From UBA5499 sp002426275 (GTDB lineage Bacteria; Bacillota; DTU084): DNA of 48,873 nt. The notes under the pieces were generated by a model that was not told where the DNA came from, did not search any database, and was given only the letters and a program-made list of their open reading frames with translations. The translations under genes were made by a program, and so were the position numbers. Within the stretch, counting starts at the first letter, position 1. Each line of letters starts with the position of its first letter. The stretch covers positions 1 to 48,873 of the forward strand of contig CALASN010000107.1 in assembly GCA_937888735.1 (NCBI GenBank), written 5' to 3'. Positions 32,417 to 41,315 of the stretch are shown one piece after another.

Positions 32417-32933
32417 TCATATCATCAAAGCAGCTTGCCGACTTTCCCTTCCGGCGATAGAGCGGGCTTCAAATGGATCAAGCTTCTTTTTCGTGAGAAT
32501 GCAGAAGAAGCCAACATATTCCTTCCCGTATTCCTCAATGGCTTGTTGAACATTTGCGACCCCTTTTTGGTGTCTCCTTTACGATGAAAAAACGCTTATA
32601 GCCATCTGCATTTTCACTTCGCTCGTTTTTGTTCCAAGCTCCTGTTTCAAGTGGAGCCGGTGCGTTATAAACGCGTCATAGTCTTCAGCTTTAGCATTTT
32701 GTAGTAAATCTGCAGCTAGCATCGCTTGCCCTTCCAGTGATATAGGTGCGTTAGCATGAAAAGAATCTCTCGTTCTCGCCGGTGACATGATAACGATCTG
32801 GAAGCATGTCGATGATGCTTTCGAGCCATATCCTTGATGTAGACACTGCCAGTATCAAGGTAAGCTTTTTGCTTTCAATGAAGTCGAGTGCGTCCACTGT
32901 TGTCCTGAGGGTGGCCACATAAAGAACGATCAC
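32417..32933 (-). pseudogene. Broken unknown gene (frameshift plus in-frame stop)
   Basis: Two overlapping minus-strand frames join into one protein-like sequence. The first (32751-32933) includes TLILAVSTSRIWLESIIDML and reaches YHVTGENE. A frameshift near 32765 leads to a frame reading DSFHANAPISLEGQAMLAAD. A TAA at 32579-32581 then interrupts, and the same frame continues through GVANVQQAIEEYGKEYVGFF to a stop at 32417. I do not recognise the family. The remaining gap 32275-32416 shows nothing. Confidence 0.55.
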
Positions 32934-32990
32934 GGTTCTTGGTGTTATGTGAATGATGAGATATGGACAGGCATTTTTCCTGGCAGGCGG

Positions 32991-33019
32991 TTGACAACGC
33001 TCCTTGCCTGTGCTAATAT
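32991..33019 (+). promoter_or_regulatory. Strong promoter of tRNA-Val
   Basis: Consensus -35 TTGACA (32991-32996), 17-nt spacer with TG extension, -10 TAATAT (33014-33019), 26 nt before the tRNA. No other gene lies between. Confidence 0.88.
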
Positions 33020-33045
33020 AAAATTGTCTTGAAAATATCGTCCGT

Positions 33046-33122
33046 GGGGGAGTAGCTCAGTTGGTTAGAGTGCTACGCTCACATCGTAGAGGTCAGCGGT
33101 TCGAGCCCGCTCTTCCCCACCA
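33046..33122 (+). tRNA. tRNA-Val (anticodon CAC)
   Basis: Complete cloverleaf of 77 nt. Acceptor GGGGGAG pairs with CTTCCCC (one G-U), D-arm GCTC...GAGT, anticodon stem CTACG/CGTAG with loop CTCACAT giving anticodon CAC (reads GTG), T-arm AGCGG-TTCGAGC-CCGCT, and an encoded CCA end. A T-run (TTTTTT) follows. Confidence 0.96.
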
Positions 33123-33203
33123 TTTTTTGCAGTTTAAAACTTGCACTGGTTGTGTAAGTTTTTTGTTTTATTTAAACATCTTCGTACAGGGAGGAATTCG
33201 CTT

Positions 33204-33602
33204 ATGCGCGCGCTGATTCTTTACAGCACTGAATCCAGACTTCAAAAAGCCGCCTCTGCCCTGGCCCATGCTCTGGAAAACAACGAATGGCAGGTACAAC
33301 TGCTGGAGGCCGCAGGATCTGGACCCATCAATGTGATCCCATTCGATCTGGTTTGCGTCGGCAGTCCCACGGTGGGATTCTTCGGCGGCAAGGTGGCCGC
33401 CGAGGTGGCAGATGCCATCACCCGCTGCAATCACCTGGACGGAAAAAGGACCATCGCTTTCGTGACCCCGAAACCGTTCGGCACGGATAAATCCCTGAAA
33501 ACCTTGATGGGCCTGTTGGAAGCCCAGGGCTCAAACGTCTTCGATTTTCTGGCCATCGGCAGCAGCGCGGACGCGCAAGCTATAGCTCAAAGAGCAAAAT
33601 AA
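33204..33602 (+). CDS. Flavodoxin-like domain protein
   Basis: 132-residue short-chain flavodoxin fold. The phosphate-loop region ILYSTESRLQKAA is degenerate compared with the usual TxTGNT; the GSPTVGFFGGKVAAEVADAI segment matches the second flavin loop of flavodoxins. Binding of FMN is plausible but not certain. The ATG at 33204 follows GGGAGGAA. The stop is 1 nt before the ligA start, so the two are cotranscribed. Confidence 0.78.
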   Translation: MRALILYSTESRLQKAASALAHALENNEWQVQLLEAAGSGPINVIPFDLVCVGSPTVGFFGGKVAAEVADAITRCNHLDGKRTIAFVTPKPFGTDKSLKTLMGLLEAQGSNVFDFLAIGSSADAQAIAQRAK

Positions 33603-33603
33603 G

Positions 33604-35616
33604 ATGGAAAAAAACAAAGCGCGGATCCATGAGCTCCGCGAGCAGCTGCAATACCACAACTGGCGCTATTATGTGCTGGATGATCCCCAGCTGTCTGACG
33701 CTGAATATGATGCCCTTTTTCGTGAATTGGCGGCTTTAGAGGAAGCTCATCCGGAACTTGTCACGCCGGATTCTCCAACCCAACGGGTGGGCGCTAAGCC
33801 CTTATCCGCCTTCAGAACAGTCCGGCATCGAATTCCCCTGTTCAGCCTGGCCAACGCTTTTTCCCATGACGAGCTGACAGCTTTCAGCCAGAGACTGCAG
33901 CGAAACCTAGAGACAACCGCTATGCAATTCATGCTGGAGCCGAAAATCGACGGCCTAGCCATAGCCCTTACATACGAAAACGGCATCTTCACGCTGGGCG
34001 TAACCAGAGGCGACGGCATTGAAGGCGAAGACGTCACTGCCAACCTCCGCACTATCAAAAGCCTGCCCTTGAAGCTGCGTGGCACTCCCCCGGCCCTCTT
34101 GGAAGTGCGGGGAGAAGTCTATATGCCCAAAGACGCTTTTGTCGCTTTGAACCGAAAACGCGAAGAAGAAGGTGCGCCAACCTTCGCCAATCCCCGCAAT
34201 GCCGCGGCCGGTTCCCTCAGGCAACTGGATCCTAAGGTCACTGCCGGGCGACGCTTGAACCTCTTCGTCTATACCCTGGCGCAAAAAGACCAAGCCCCCC
34301 TTTGGGAACAGGGCATAATCACCCAAAGTGAGGCTTTGGAAGTCATGGCAAGCTACGGCCTGCCCGTGAACCCTCAGGTGCGCCAGTGCGAAACCATAGC
34401 CGAGGCCATCGCCTATTGCGACGAGCTCGAGCAAAACCGGGAACATCTACCCTATGAAATCGACGGGGCAGTTTTAAAACTCAACAGCCTGCTTTCCCAA
34501 GAACAGCTGGGATTTACGGCCCGCAGCCCCCGTTGGGCCATAGCCTACAAATTTCCTCCCTGCCAGGCGCAAACCAAAGTGGAAGACATCGTCGTCCAGG
34601 TGGGACGCACCGGCGCCATCACGCCCCTGGCTATATTGCGGCCCACGCATTTGGCAGGTTCCACCATTTCCAAGGCCAGCCTGCATAACCAGGATTACAT
34701 TAAAGAAAAAGACATCCGCATTGGCGATCAGGTAATCATTCAAAAAGCGGGCGATGTGATTCCGGAGGTCGTCCGCACGTTGCCGGAGAAACGGGACGGC
34801 TCAGAGCGGCTGTTCCAGTTTCCCAGCGTCTGTCCTGCCTGCGGCTCGGAATTAGTGAAAACCCCCGGGGAAGTGGCCATCCGCTGCGTTGGCATGGGCT
34901 GCCCCGCCCAATTGCGGGAGGGAATCGCTCACTTTGCCTCCAGGGATGCCATGAACATTGAAGGCTTAGGACCCAAACTAATTCAGAGTTTGATCGCCGC
35001 GGACCTGATATCGAATCCCGCGGATCTCTATTTTCTGACCGCCAAGTCTCTCCTAGTTTTGGAACGCTTTGGCGTCAAGAGAGCCGACAACCTGATCGCA
35101 GCCATCGCGGCCTCCAAACAAAATTCCGTAGAGCGATTGATTTACGGCTTGGGAATTAGACATGTGGGCTTGGAAGCAGCAAAGCTCCTGGCGGCTCGTT
35201 TTCAAACCCTGGACAGACTAATGGCGACAAAGCTTCCGGAGCTCACGGAGCTCAGCGGCATCGGTCCGCAAATTGCCGAAAGCATCCGCGATTTCTTCAC
35301 CCGCAAACAAAACCGAAAAATCATCGCCAAGCTGAAAAAGGCCGGGCTGAATTTCAGCTCGACCCTCGCGCAAACCGGCGGCTCCCTCTCGGGGCTGACC
35401 TTTGTGCTCACAGGCAGCCTAGACAGTTTCAGCCGCTCGGTTGCCAAAGAAAAAATCGAAGCCCTGGGCGGCAAAGTCACCGGCTCGGTGAGCAAAAAAA
35501 CCGATTACGTGGTGGTGGGAACAGACCCGGGCTCTAAGTTGGCGCAAGCTGAAGAACTCGGCGTCGAGCTCCTCACGGAAGCGGAATTTCTCAAACTCCT
35601 AGAACAAGCGAACTGA
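33604..35616 (+). CDS. ligA: NAD-dependent DNA ligase LigA
   Basis: 670-residue bacterial replicative ligase. Domain order: Ia domain (NWRYYVLDDPQLSDAEYDAL), adenylation domain with catalytic Lys114 in EPKIDGLAI, OB fold, four-cysteine zinc finger (CPACG...CVGMGCP, about 405-430), HhH domain and C-terminal BRCT (about 590-670, GLTFVLTGSLDSFSR). Full length. No pcrA or gatC neighbours; preceded by the flavodoxin-like gene. Confidence 0.98.
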   Translation: MEKNKARIHELREQLQYHNWRYYVLDDPQLSDAEYDALFRELAALEEAHPELVTPDSPTQRVGAKPLSAFRTVRHRIPLFSLANAFSHDELTAFSQRLQRNLETTAMQFMLEPKIDGLAIALTYENGIFTLGVTRGDGIEGEDVTANLRTIKSLPLKLRGTPPALLEVRGEVYMPKDAFVALNRKREEEGAPTFANPRNAAAGSLRQLDPKVTAGRRLNLFVYTLAQKDQAPLWEQGIITQSEALEVMASYGLPVNPQVRQCETIAEAIAYCDELEQNREHLPYEIDGAVLKLNSLLSQEQLGFTARSPRWAIAYKFPPCQAQTKVEDIVVQVGRTGAITPLAILRPTHLAGSTISKASLHNQDYIKEKDIRIGDQVIIQKAGDVIPEVVRTLPEKRDGSERLFQFPSVCPACGSELVKTPGEVAIRCVGMGCPAQLREGIAHFASRDAMNIEGLGPKLIQSLIAADLISNPADLYFLTAKSLLVLERFGVKRADNLIAAIAASKQNSVERLIYGLGIRHVGLEAAKLLAARFQTLDRLMATKLPELTELSGIGPQIAESIRDFFTRKQNRKIIAKLKKAGLNFSSTLAQTGGSLSGLTFVLTGSLDSFSRSVAKEKIEALGGKVTGSVSKKTDYVVVGTDPGSKLAQAEELGVELLTEAEFLKLLEQAN

Positions 35617-35639
35617 CGCGCGGCCATCCACTGTCACAG

Positions 35640-35684
35640 CCGCCTCCGCGATTACATATCCTAAAGAAAACGCTGCGGAGGTGG
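35640..35684 (+). promoter_or_regulatory. Hairpin sequestering the ribosome-binding site of the 90-aa gene
   Basis: CCGCCTCCGC (35640-35649) pairs with GCGGAGGTGG (35675-35684), ten pairs including one G-U, 25-nt loop. The 3' arm is the whole Shine-Dalgarno sequence of the gene starting at 35689. Translation should be low unless the stem is opened by a factor, temperature or an upstream ribosome. Pairing is seen; regulation is inferred. Confidence 0.6.
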
Positions 35685-35688
35685 TTTC

Positions 35689-35961
35689 ATGTGGACAAGG
35701 GCGCGCAACTTTTTGCAACGTCTCTGTCAGCTCAAAACCCACGATTCTGTAGACCTCCGGCTGCCTTTGTGCCGGCTGCGCATAGAACGAAAAAGCTGGC
35801 TTCCCATCCCTCACGAGCTGCAGGTGGTGATCCCCCGGGTTGAAATCAGAGAACGCATCTGGGAAAAAGACGGCGTCCGCAGGGAGCGGGAGATCATCCT
35901 CAGCAGCGTTACCGCTGTCAGCGCTCCCAGACGCGAACAATCACCGGATGGGAATCCGTAA
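35689..35961 (+). CDS. Small uncharacterised protein
   Basis: 90-residue basic protein, no membrane segment or known motif; it is Arg- and Ile/Val-rich with the core ELQVVIPRVEIRERIWE. Supported by a strong GCGGAGGTGG site 4 nt before the ATG, itself in a hairpin. Its end overlaps the convergent L,D-transpeptidase gene by 21 bp. Confidence 0.6.
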   Translation: MWTRARNFLQRLCQLKTHDSVDLRLPLCRLRIERKSWLPIPHELQVVIPRVEIRERIWEKDGVRREREIILSSVTAVSAPRREQSPDGNP

Positions 35962-36723
35962 CTTGCCGCAGGCAGCCAATTCTTCCCTGCGGCAAAGGTT
36001 ATTTGCCGCCAGTAGCTGGCTGATTCCCACTCTGTAACGCAGACAGATTTCTTCAATGCTCTCTCCTTTCTTGGGATAATAGAACAGCCATTGACTCTCA
36101 ACGTTCTGTGGCAGCCGTTCCTTTTGACTGATGAAAAGCGGCGTGCCCACTTGCAGGTATGGCGTCAATTCTTCCAGGTCTGCCAAAGCCAACTGAATAC
36201 AGCCCAGAGTGTTGGCAAATCCCGGCTTTTGATCTGGCAACAGGCCGTGAATGCTATGCCTGTAAGGGGTAAAGCTCAGCCAGCGGCTGCCCAAGCTGCA
36301 ACGGCGGGTTTCCCATAATTCCAAAATCCTAAACCTCCCCACCGGAGTAGGCGTGGATGTTTTTCCCACTGAGACGGGAAACGCTTTAACCAGCCGGGTC
36401 TGGTTATATAAAAAAAGTCTGTAACTTTTTAGGCTCACCTCCAGGCTCGCCTCAGGGAATCCACTTTCCGCCAGCTGTTCACCCCAGCCAAAGCTCAAAC
36501 TTTTCCCCGCGGCCTGCCATAACTGTTCCAAATTTTCTGGAGTCAGCGCGCCTGTTACAGGCAGCCCCATTTGCTCCTGCCAAGCGCCGACAGCCTCTTG
36601 GGTCTGGAAGCTGAATTCGCCGTCTCTGGGCAGCCGATATCCCAATTCCAGCAAACGTTCTTGCGCGCCAAAAACCAAAGGGCCTCTAGAGCCTGGGCTA
36701 AGTCGCCAATTTTTCATCCACAT
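35941..36723 (-). CDS. L,D-transpeptidase with PG-binding and LysM domains
   Basis: 260-residue cell-wall enzyme. Domain order: PG_binding_1 (about 10-70, with LLELGYRLPRDGEFSFQTQEA), YkuD catalytic domain (about 90-200) with the His/Cys motif HGLLPDQKPGFANTLGCIQL, and a C-terminal LysM (about 215-258, KGESIEEICLRYRVGISQLL). The catalytic cysteine in GCIQL lacks the more usual GCIRM arginine. No signal peptide, so export is uncertain or the protein acts during sporulation. The ATG follows AGGGGGGAC. Confidence 0.9.
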   Translation of the reverse strand: MWMKNWRLSPGSRGPLVFGAQERLLELGYRLPRDGEFSFQTQEAVGAWQEQMGLPVTGALTPENLEQLWQAAGKSLSFGWGEQLAESGFPEASLEVSLKSYRLFLYNQTRLVKAFPVSVGKTSTPTPVGRFRILELWETRRCSLGSRWLSFTPYRHSIHGLLPDQKPGFANTLGCIQLALADLEELTPYLQVGTPLFISQKERLPQNVESQWLFYYPKKGESIEEICLRYRVGISQLLAANNLCRREELAACGKLRIPIR

Positions 36724-36771
36724 ATTTGTCCCCCCCTTTAACTATATGAAAGAAAAGGACAAATCTTGCCT

Positions 36772-38430
36772 TTAGGCGGCAATTAATCCCAGCCTCGCTG
36801 CTTCCAGATTTTGCTCCCGGATTTGGCGAATCGCCTCGGTCATGGCTGTACTTTGGCTAACCGCCGCAAAGCAAACCTCGCCTGTGGGCTGAGCAGCCGT
36901 TCTGCCGGCTCTGCCGGCCATCTGCACTAAAGCCCGTTCGTCGAAAAGCTGATGATTGGCGAACAGCACCAGCACATCAACTCCCGGGATAGTGATGCCT
37001 CGCTCTGCCACAGTGGTGGAAACCAAATACCTGACTTCCCCTCGGCGAAAAGCCGCAAGCTTTTTATCCCGTTCCGGATCCTGAGCATGACAGCTCTCCA
37101 CTTCCCCCATTCTCTGCCGAAGGTGCTGCGCCACTTTGAGGCATAAAGCAACTGTGGGCACAAAAATGAACAGACTGCGGGAACTTTGAATTTGAGCCAA
37201 AACCTGCTCGGGAAGCTCCAATGGCTCTTCTTTCAATGCGGACAGCAGCACTGCCGGCACGGGCAGAGGACGGCCGTGGTGCCGCACGGGCAAGCGCGCT
37301 AAGGACCAGTTTTCAACTCGTACCTTCTTAAGCAAGGCGCGATCCGGAGTGGCGGTCATGAAAATCCGCTTCCCCCCTGGACGCAAAGCCCGCTCCGCAG
37401 CCTGCTGCAGCATACGGCTGCCGCGATAAGGGAAGGCGTCCGCCTCATCGAGAATGACAAGATCAAAATTACGATAAAAGCGCAATACCTGATGCGTGGT
37501 GGCCAACACTAAAGGCGAGCTGCGGCGCCTTTGCTCCCGGTCTACGCCGCCATAGAGGACCTGCAGAGACAAATTTGGAAAAGCTCCCTCCAGCCTCCCT
37601 GCCAATTCCCGGACCACGGAACGCCGGGGAACGGCCAGCAAGACCCGTCCCCCTTGAGCTAAAACGATTTGCGCAGCCTGGAAAGAGACTTCAGTTTTAC
37701 CTGCTCCGCAGACAGCCCACAGCAGCAGAGTCGATTTTTCGCTGCGGACAAATTCTGCCAGCTGCCGGCTGGCTGTGCTTTGAGCTTTCGTAAGGGCAAA
37801 GGGCAATTGCAGCCGCACTCGCCTGGGAGGATCGTCTCCTTCCCGGGCCATGGCCACCAGCCCCTTGCAAGTTGAAGCCTTTCCTAAAGCGGAACATTCC
37901 GTACATTCAACGCAAATCTGTCCGGGACAGCACCAGCGATTTGGCTCAAGGTTGCTGCCGCCGCAGCGGCGGCAAACCAGCCGGCCCCAAGAGTCCAGCC
38001 CCACAGCCGCGGTCAGGAGGCACTTTCCCTCCAGCACCAGCTTCTGCACAGCCAGAGACAAATCATCCTCTCTCCACAGCCGCTCCAGCTCCTCCCACAG
38101 ATAAATCCTGCCCGCCAGCAGCCTGCGGAGCAAATCGTCCGCCACAGCGCGGCTTTCCGGAGCCGGCTGCGGGGTGAATTTCCTGGCCCGCCATGCCAAA
38201 GCCAATCTTCCGAAAAATGAAATTTTATTGGGGATAAACGGCCGCTTGGTTAAAGCCGCAAGCAGCTTCTGCGCCGCAAACAACGGCAAGGGCGGAGCAA
38301 GCTGCCTGGGAAAAGAAGCGCAGCCCAGGCTTTGCCAATATCGCCAATCAAAGGCGGGATCCGGACTCAGGCCCAGGCAGACTTTGTCCCCCATGGTGAC
38401 GAAGTAAACTATATACCGCGGCATTGTCAT
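36772..38430 (-). CDS. comFA: ComFA-like DNA translocase/helicase
   Basis: 552-residue superfamily-2 ATPase resembling competence protein ComFA, which drives single-stranded DNA uptake. A four-cysteine zinc motif (CRRCG...CCPGQICVEC, about 160-180) precedes the helicase core: AVCGAGKTE (Walker A), LDEADAFPY, FMTATPD and the C-terminal QMAGRAGR motif. The N-terminal 100 residues are poorly conserved. No comFC follows; the neighbour is recD2. The ATG follows GAGGTGAG. Confidence 0.85.
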   Translation of the reverse strand: MTMPRYIVYFVTMGDKVCLGLSPDPAFDWRYWQSLGCASFPRQLAPPLPLFAAQKLLAALTKRPFIPNKISFFGRLALAWRARKFTPQPAPESRAVADDLLRRLLAGRIYLWEELERLWREDDLSLAVQKLVLEGKCLLTAAVGLDSWGRLVCRRCGGSNLEPNRWCCPGQICVECTECSALGKASTCKGLVAMAREGDDPPRRVRLQLPFALTKAQSTASRQLAEFVRSEKSTLLLWAVCGAGKTEVSFQAAQIVLAQGGRVLLAVPRRSVVRELAGRLEGAFPNLSLQVLYGGVDREQRRRSSPLVLATTHQVLRFYRNFDLVILDEADAFPYRGSRMLQQAAERALRPGGKRIFMTATPDRALLKKVRVENWSLARLPVRHHGRPLPVPAVLLSALKEEPLELPEQVLAQIQSSRSLFIFVPTVALCLKVAQHLRQRMGEVESCHAQDPERDKKLAAFRRGEVRYLVSTTVAERGITIPGVDVLVLFANHQLFDERALVQMAGRAGRTAAQPTGEVCFAAVSQSTAMTEAIRQIREQNLEAARLGLIAA

Positions 38431-38439
38431 GATCTCACC

Positions 38440-40638
38440 TCAGGAAAAAAGCGGTTTATGCTCTGCTTCCTGACGCAGGCGTTCCGCCAGCAGGCTATAT
38501 CGCTCCACAGGTTTAATATTGCGCACCGCAATGGAAATGGCTTTCTTGGTCCCCACAAGCACAACCAGCCGTTTGGCGCGGGTAATGGCTGTATAGAGCA
38601 AATTCCGCTGCAGCATGATGTAATGTTGAGTGGAAACCGGCATTACCACCGCAGGGAACTCGCTGCCCTGGCTTTTATGGACCGAGGTGGCGTAAGCTAA
38701 GACCAGCTCGTCCAATTCTCCGGCTTCATAGCGCACTTCCCTCGTGTCATCTTCCTCTTGAAATTCTACCGCGAGCTGCTGCGTCTGAGAGTCCACCTGC
38801 CGAATGAGGCCGATATCCCCGTTCCAAACGAACTTTTGGTAGTTATTGCGAATTTGCATCACCTTATCGCCCAAACGAAAAGTGGTGTTGCCAACTGTCA
38901 GCTGGCTTTTGAGAGGATCGGGGGGATTTAACGCTTCTTGCAGCAGATAATTTAAGGCTGTAACGCCAATGGGGCTTTTCCGCATGGGAGTCAACACTTG
39001 AATCTCTTCTACGCTTTTGGTGCCTAGGAAGCGGGGCAGTCTTCGGCTCACCAGAGCCACAATGGTGGACGCGATGGCTTGGGGATCTTCTTGCGGAATG
39101 AAGAAAAAGTCCCTGCGCGAGCCTACCGCAGTGAAAGTGGGCAGCAGACCCTGGTTGATCCTGTGGGCGTTGACGATGATCATGCTCTCTTGCGCCTGGC
39201 GGAAGATCTCAGTGAGCGTGACAACCGGGATGGCTTGCGAGCGAATTAAATCTCTCAGCACGCTGCCTGCGCCCACAGACGGAAGCTGATCCACATCGCC
39301 AACCAAGATCAGACGGGAGGCCGGCGGCATGGCTTTCAGCAGGTTATACATCAGCAGGAGATCTACCATGGAGGCCTCGTCGACTATGAGCACGTCAAGC
39401 TTTAAGGGCCGCTCAGCATTGCGGGCAAAGCCAAATCCTTCCCCCTCTTTATACGAGAATTCCAAAAGCCGGTGGATGGTTTTGGCAGCTTTACCTGTGG
39501 CCTCGCTAAGGCGTTTGGCAGCCCTGCCTGTAGGGGCGGCCAAATTGACCTTTAACCCTAATGAAGTCAGCAACTCGATGATTGCTTTGACAACTGTGGT
39601 CTTCCCTGTGCCAGGCCCGCCTGTGAGCACGAGGGCGCCGCAGAGCGCGGCTTTTTCCACAGCTTTTTTCTGCTCCGCGGCCAGCTGGATCCCAACCGTC
39701 TCTTGCGCCTGTTTGATTTTCTCCGGCAAATCCGGAGTCTTAAAGCCCAAGGCGCACTTGCTCAAAGAGGCAAGGAGCCTTGAGACGCCGCATTCGGCAT
39801 AATAGTAAGGCGCCAGATAAAGCGCTTGGTCCGCGTCTGGCAGGGGAGCCTTGAAAACCTCTTTTTCCGCCTGCAGCTTGCTTAAGCTCCGCTCCAAATC
39901 CGCTGTCTCCACGGCCAAGGATTGGGCAACTTTTGGCAAAAATTCAGATAACGGCTGATATACATGACCGGCATTGGCTTCCTCGCCGAGAAAATATTTG
40001 ATCCCAGCCGTCACTCTCGCTTCACAATTGCCGGTAATTCCCACCTGCTGAGCGATGCGATCTGCTGTGAGAAAACCGATCCCCCACACCTCGTCCGCCA
40101 AACGGTAAGGCTGGGTTTTCACAACATCCAGCGCGTTTTCGCCGTAGGCTTTATAAATTTTAACGGCAAGGGTGGGAGTCAACCCCCACCCTTGCAATGC
40201 TACCATAATTTGTTCAATCTCTCGATGGGCGGCGAGCCCGCTTTGGATCTGCTTGGCTTTCGCCTGGCCGATCCCCGCAACCTCAAACAGACGCTGAGGC
40301 TCTTTGGCGATAACCTCCAAGGTTTTTTCCCCAAAGGCGTCCACAAGTCTCTTGGCTGTCACTGGCCCTATTCCTTTAATCAGGCCTGAACTGAGGTAAC
40401 GGACGATGCCCGCTTTGGAGGTCGGCACAATCAGCTGGTAACTGTCAACCGCCAACTGCCAGCCGTATTGGCTGTTATGTTGCCATTTGCCCTCCACCTG
40501 AAGATTAGCGCCCTCGTGAAGCTGCGGAAAGCGCCCCACAATTGTCTGGAGCTCTTTTCCGTCGTCTGGCATGAAGCGGGCGACTGTAAACCCATTTTCC
40601 TCATTGCGGAAGACAATGCGCTCCACAGTTCCCCGCAC
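38440..40638 (-). CDS. recD2: RecD2-type ATP-dependent helicase
   Basis: 732-residue RecD2 (RecD-like/TraA family) 5'-3' helicase without RecBC partners. N-terminal OB-like region VRGTVERIVFRNEENGFTVA, tandem HhH repeats (about 95-230), then motor motifs LTGGPGTGKTTV (Walker A), VDEASMVD (Walker B), GDVDQLPSVG, and the C-terminal AYATSVHKSQGSEF and YTAITRAKRLVVLVG. The start is GTG at 40638 behind GAGGAA; upstream extension would run into the ferredoxin gene. Role: repair and stalled fork processing. Confidence 0.92.
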   Translation of the reverse strand: MRGTVERIVFRNEENGFTVARFMPDDGKELQTIVGRFPQLHEGANLQVEGKWQHNSQYGWQLAVDSYQLIVPTSKAGIVRYLSSGLIKGIGPVTAKRLVDAFGEKTLEVIAKEPQRLFEVAGIGQAKAKQIQSGLAAHREIEQIMVALQGWGLTPTLAVKIYKAYGENALDVVKTQPYRLADEVWGIGFLTADRIAQQVGITGNCEARVTAGIKYFLGEEANAGHVYQPLSEFLPKVAQSLAVETADLERSLSKLQAEKEVFKAPLPDADQALYLAPYYYAECGVSRLLASLSKCALGFKTPDLPEKIKQAQETVGIQLAAEQKKAVEKAALCGALVLTGGPGTGKTTVVKAIIELLTSLGLKVNLAAPTGRAAKRLSEATGKAAKTIHRLLEFSYKEGEGFGFARNAERPLKLDVLIVDEASMVDLLLMYNLLKAMPPASRLILVGDVDQLPSVGAGSVLRDLIRSQAIPVVTLTEIFRQAQESMIIVNAHRINQGLLPTFTAVGSRRDFFFIPQEDPQAIASTIVALVSRRLPRFLGTKSVEEIQVLTPMRKSPIGVTALNYLLQEALNPPDPLKSQLTVGNTTFRLGDKVMQIRNNYQKFVWNGDIGLIRQVDSQTQQLAVEFQEEDDTREVRYEAGELDELVLAYATSVHKSQGSEFPAVVMPVSTQHYIMLQRNLLYTAITRAKRLVVLVGTKKAISIAVRNIKPVERYSLLAERLRQEAEHKPLFS

Positions 40639-40651
40639 TGCTTCCTCGCTA

Positions 40652-40825
40652 TTATTCTTCAGGGTTGGGCGCTCCCGTTGGGCAGGCATCTGCACAGGCT
40701 CCGCATTCGATGCATTTTTCAGAATCGATGACGTATCTGTCCTCTCCCTCGCTGATTGCCTCGGTAGGGCACTCCGGTTGGCAGGCTCCACAGCTGATGC
40801 ACTCGTCGTTGATAAAGTATGCCAT
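40652..40825 (-). CDS. 2[4Fe-4S] ferredoxin
   Basis: 57-residue bacterial ferredoxin with two CxxCxxCxxxCP motifs: CISCGACQPECP and CIECGACADACP. A clostridial electron carrier and plausible donor to the Rnf complex encoded 32 kb away. The ATG at 40823-40825 is behind AAGGAG; an upstream TTG was rejected because it covers this site. Ends 13 nt before the recD2 start. Confidence 0.95.
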   Translation of the reverse strand: MAYFINDECISCGACQPECPTEAISEGEDRYVIDSEKCIECGACADACPTGAPNPEE

Positions 40826-40853
40826 CTCAGATACTCCTTTCAAACAATATCGA

Positions 40854-41285
40854 TCAAACTATTCGCCGCAGGTTTTCAATTTCCTGCTTGCAAGTTAAAA
40901 TCAAAAAGTAAAGTTGGTCTCCCTTCTCTGTTCCGCTCTGGGCAGCTGTTCCCCAAGGCAATTCCAAAACGGCCTCGCTCGTGTGCGGTCTCCCGAATCT
41001 ATTGGGAGGCAACGATTCCACGGCCACAACCACTTGCCTGGCATCCAAAAAGAGCACATCGATGGGAAAACGCATCCCCATGGTGTGGACCCAATTGCAG
41101 GGAGCAAGCAATAAGCCCTCGTCAGGCGGAAGCTCTTTTTTCCCCAAAAGGCCCCGCATCCGGGCCCAGAAGGTGACGGCGGTTTCCAATTTCCGCGCCA
41201 AAACTTTCCTGCGGCTTGCATTTACCACCGTCAAGCTCCGCGCTGCAAATCCATTTGTGCTGCCGGACAAAGAGAAGTACGACAC
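40854..41285 (-). CDS. DUF192 family protein
   Basis: 143-residue protein of the DUF192 family, recognised by RMRGLLGKKELPPDEGLLL, the MGMRFPIDVLFLD block and the late VLELPWGTA segment. Function unknown. The GTG start has AAGGAG 7 nt upstream; a weakly conserved 15-residue N-terminus precedes the domain. No signal peptide seen. Confidence 0.85.
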   Translation of the reverse strand: MSYFSLSGSTNGFAARSLTVVNASRRKVLARKLETAVTFWARMRGLLGKKELPPDEGLLLAPCNWVHTMGMRFPIDVLFLDARQVVVAVESLPPNRFGRPHTSEAVLELPWGTAAQSGTEKGDQLYFLILTCKQEIENLRRIV

Positions 41286-41315
41286 CGCGAGTCTCCTTTC
41301 CGCAAGAAGTTCTCC

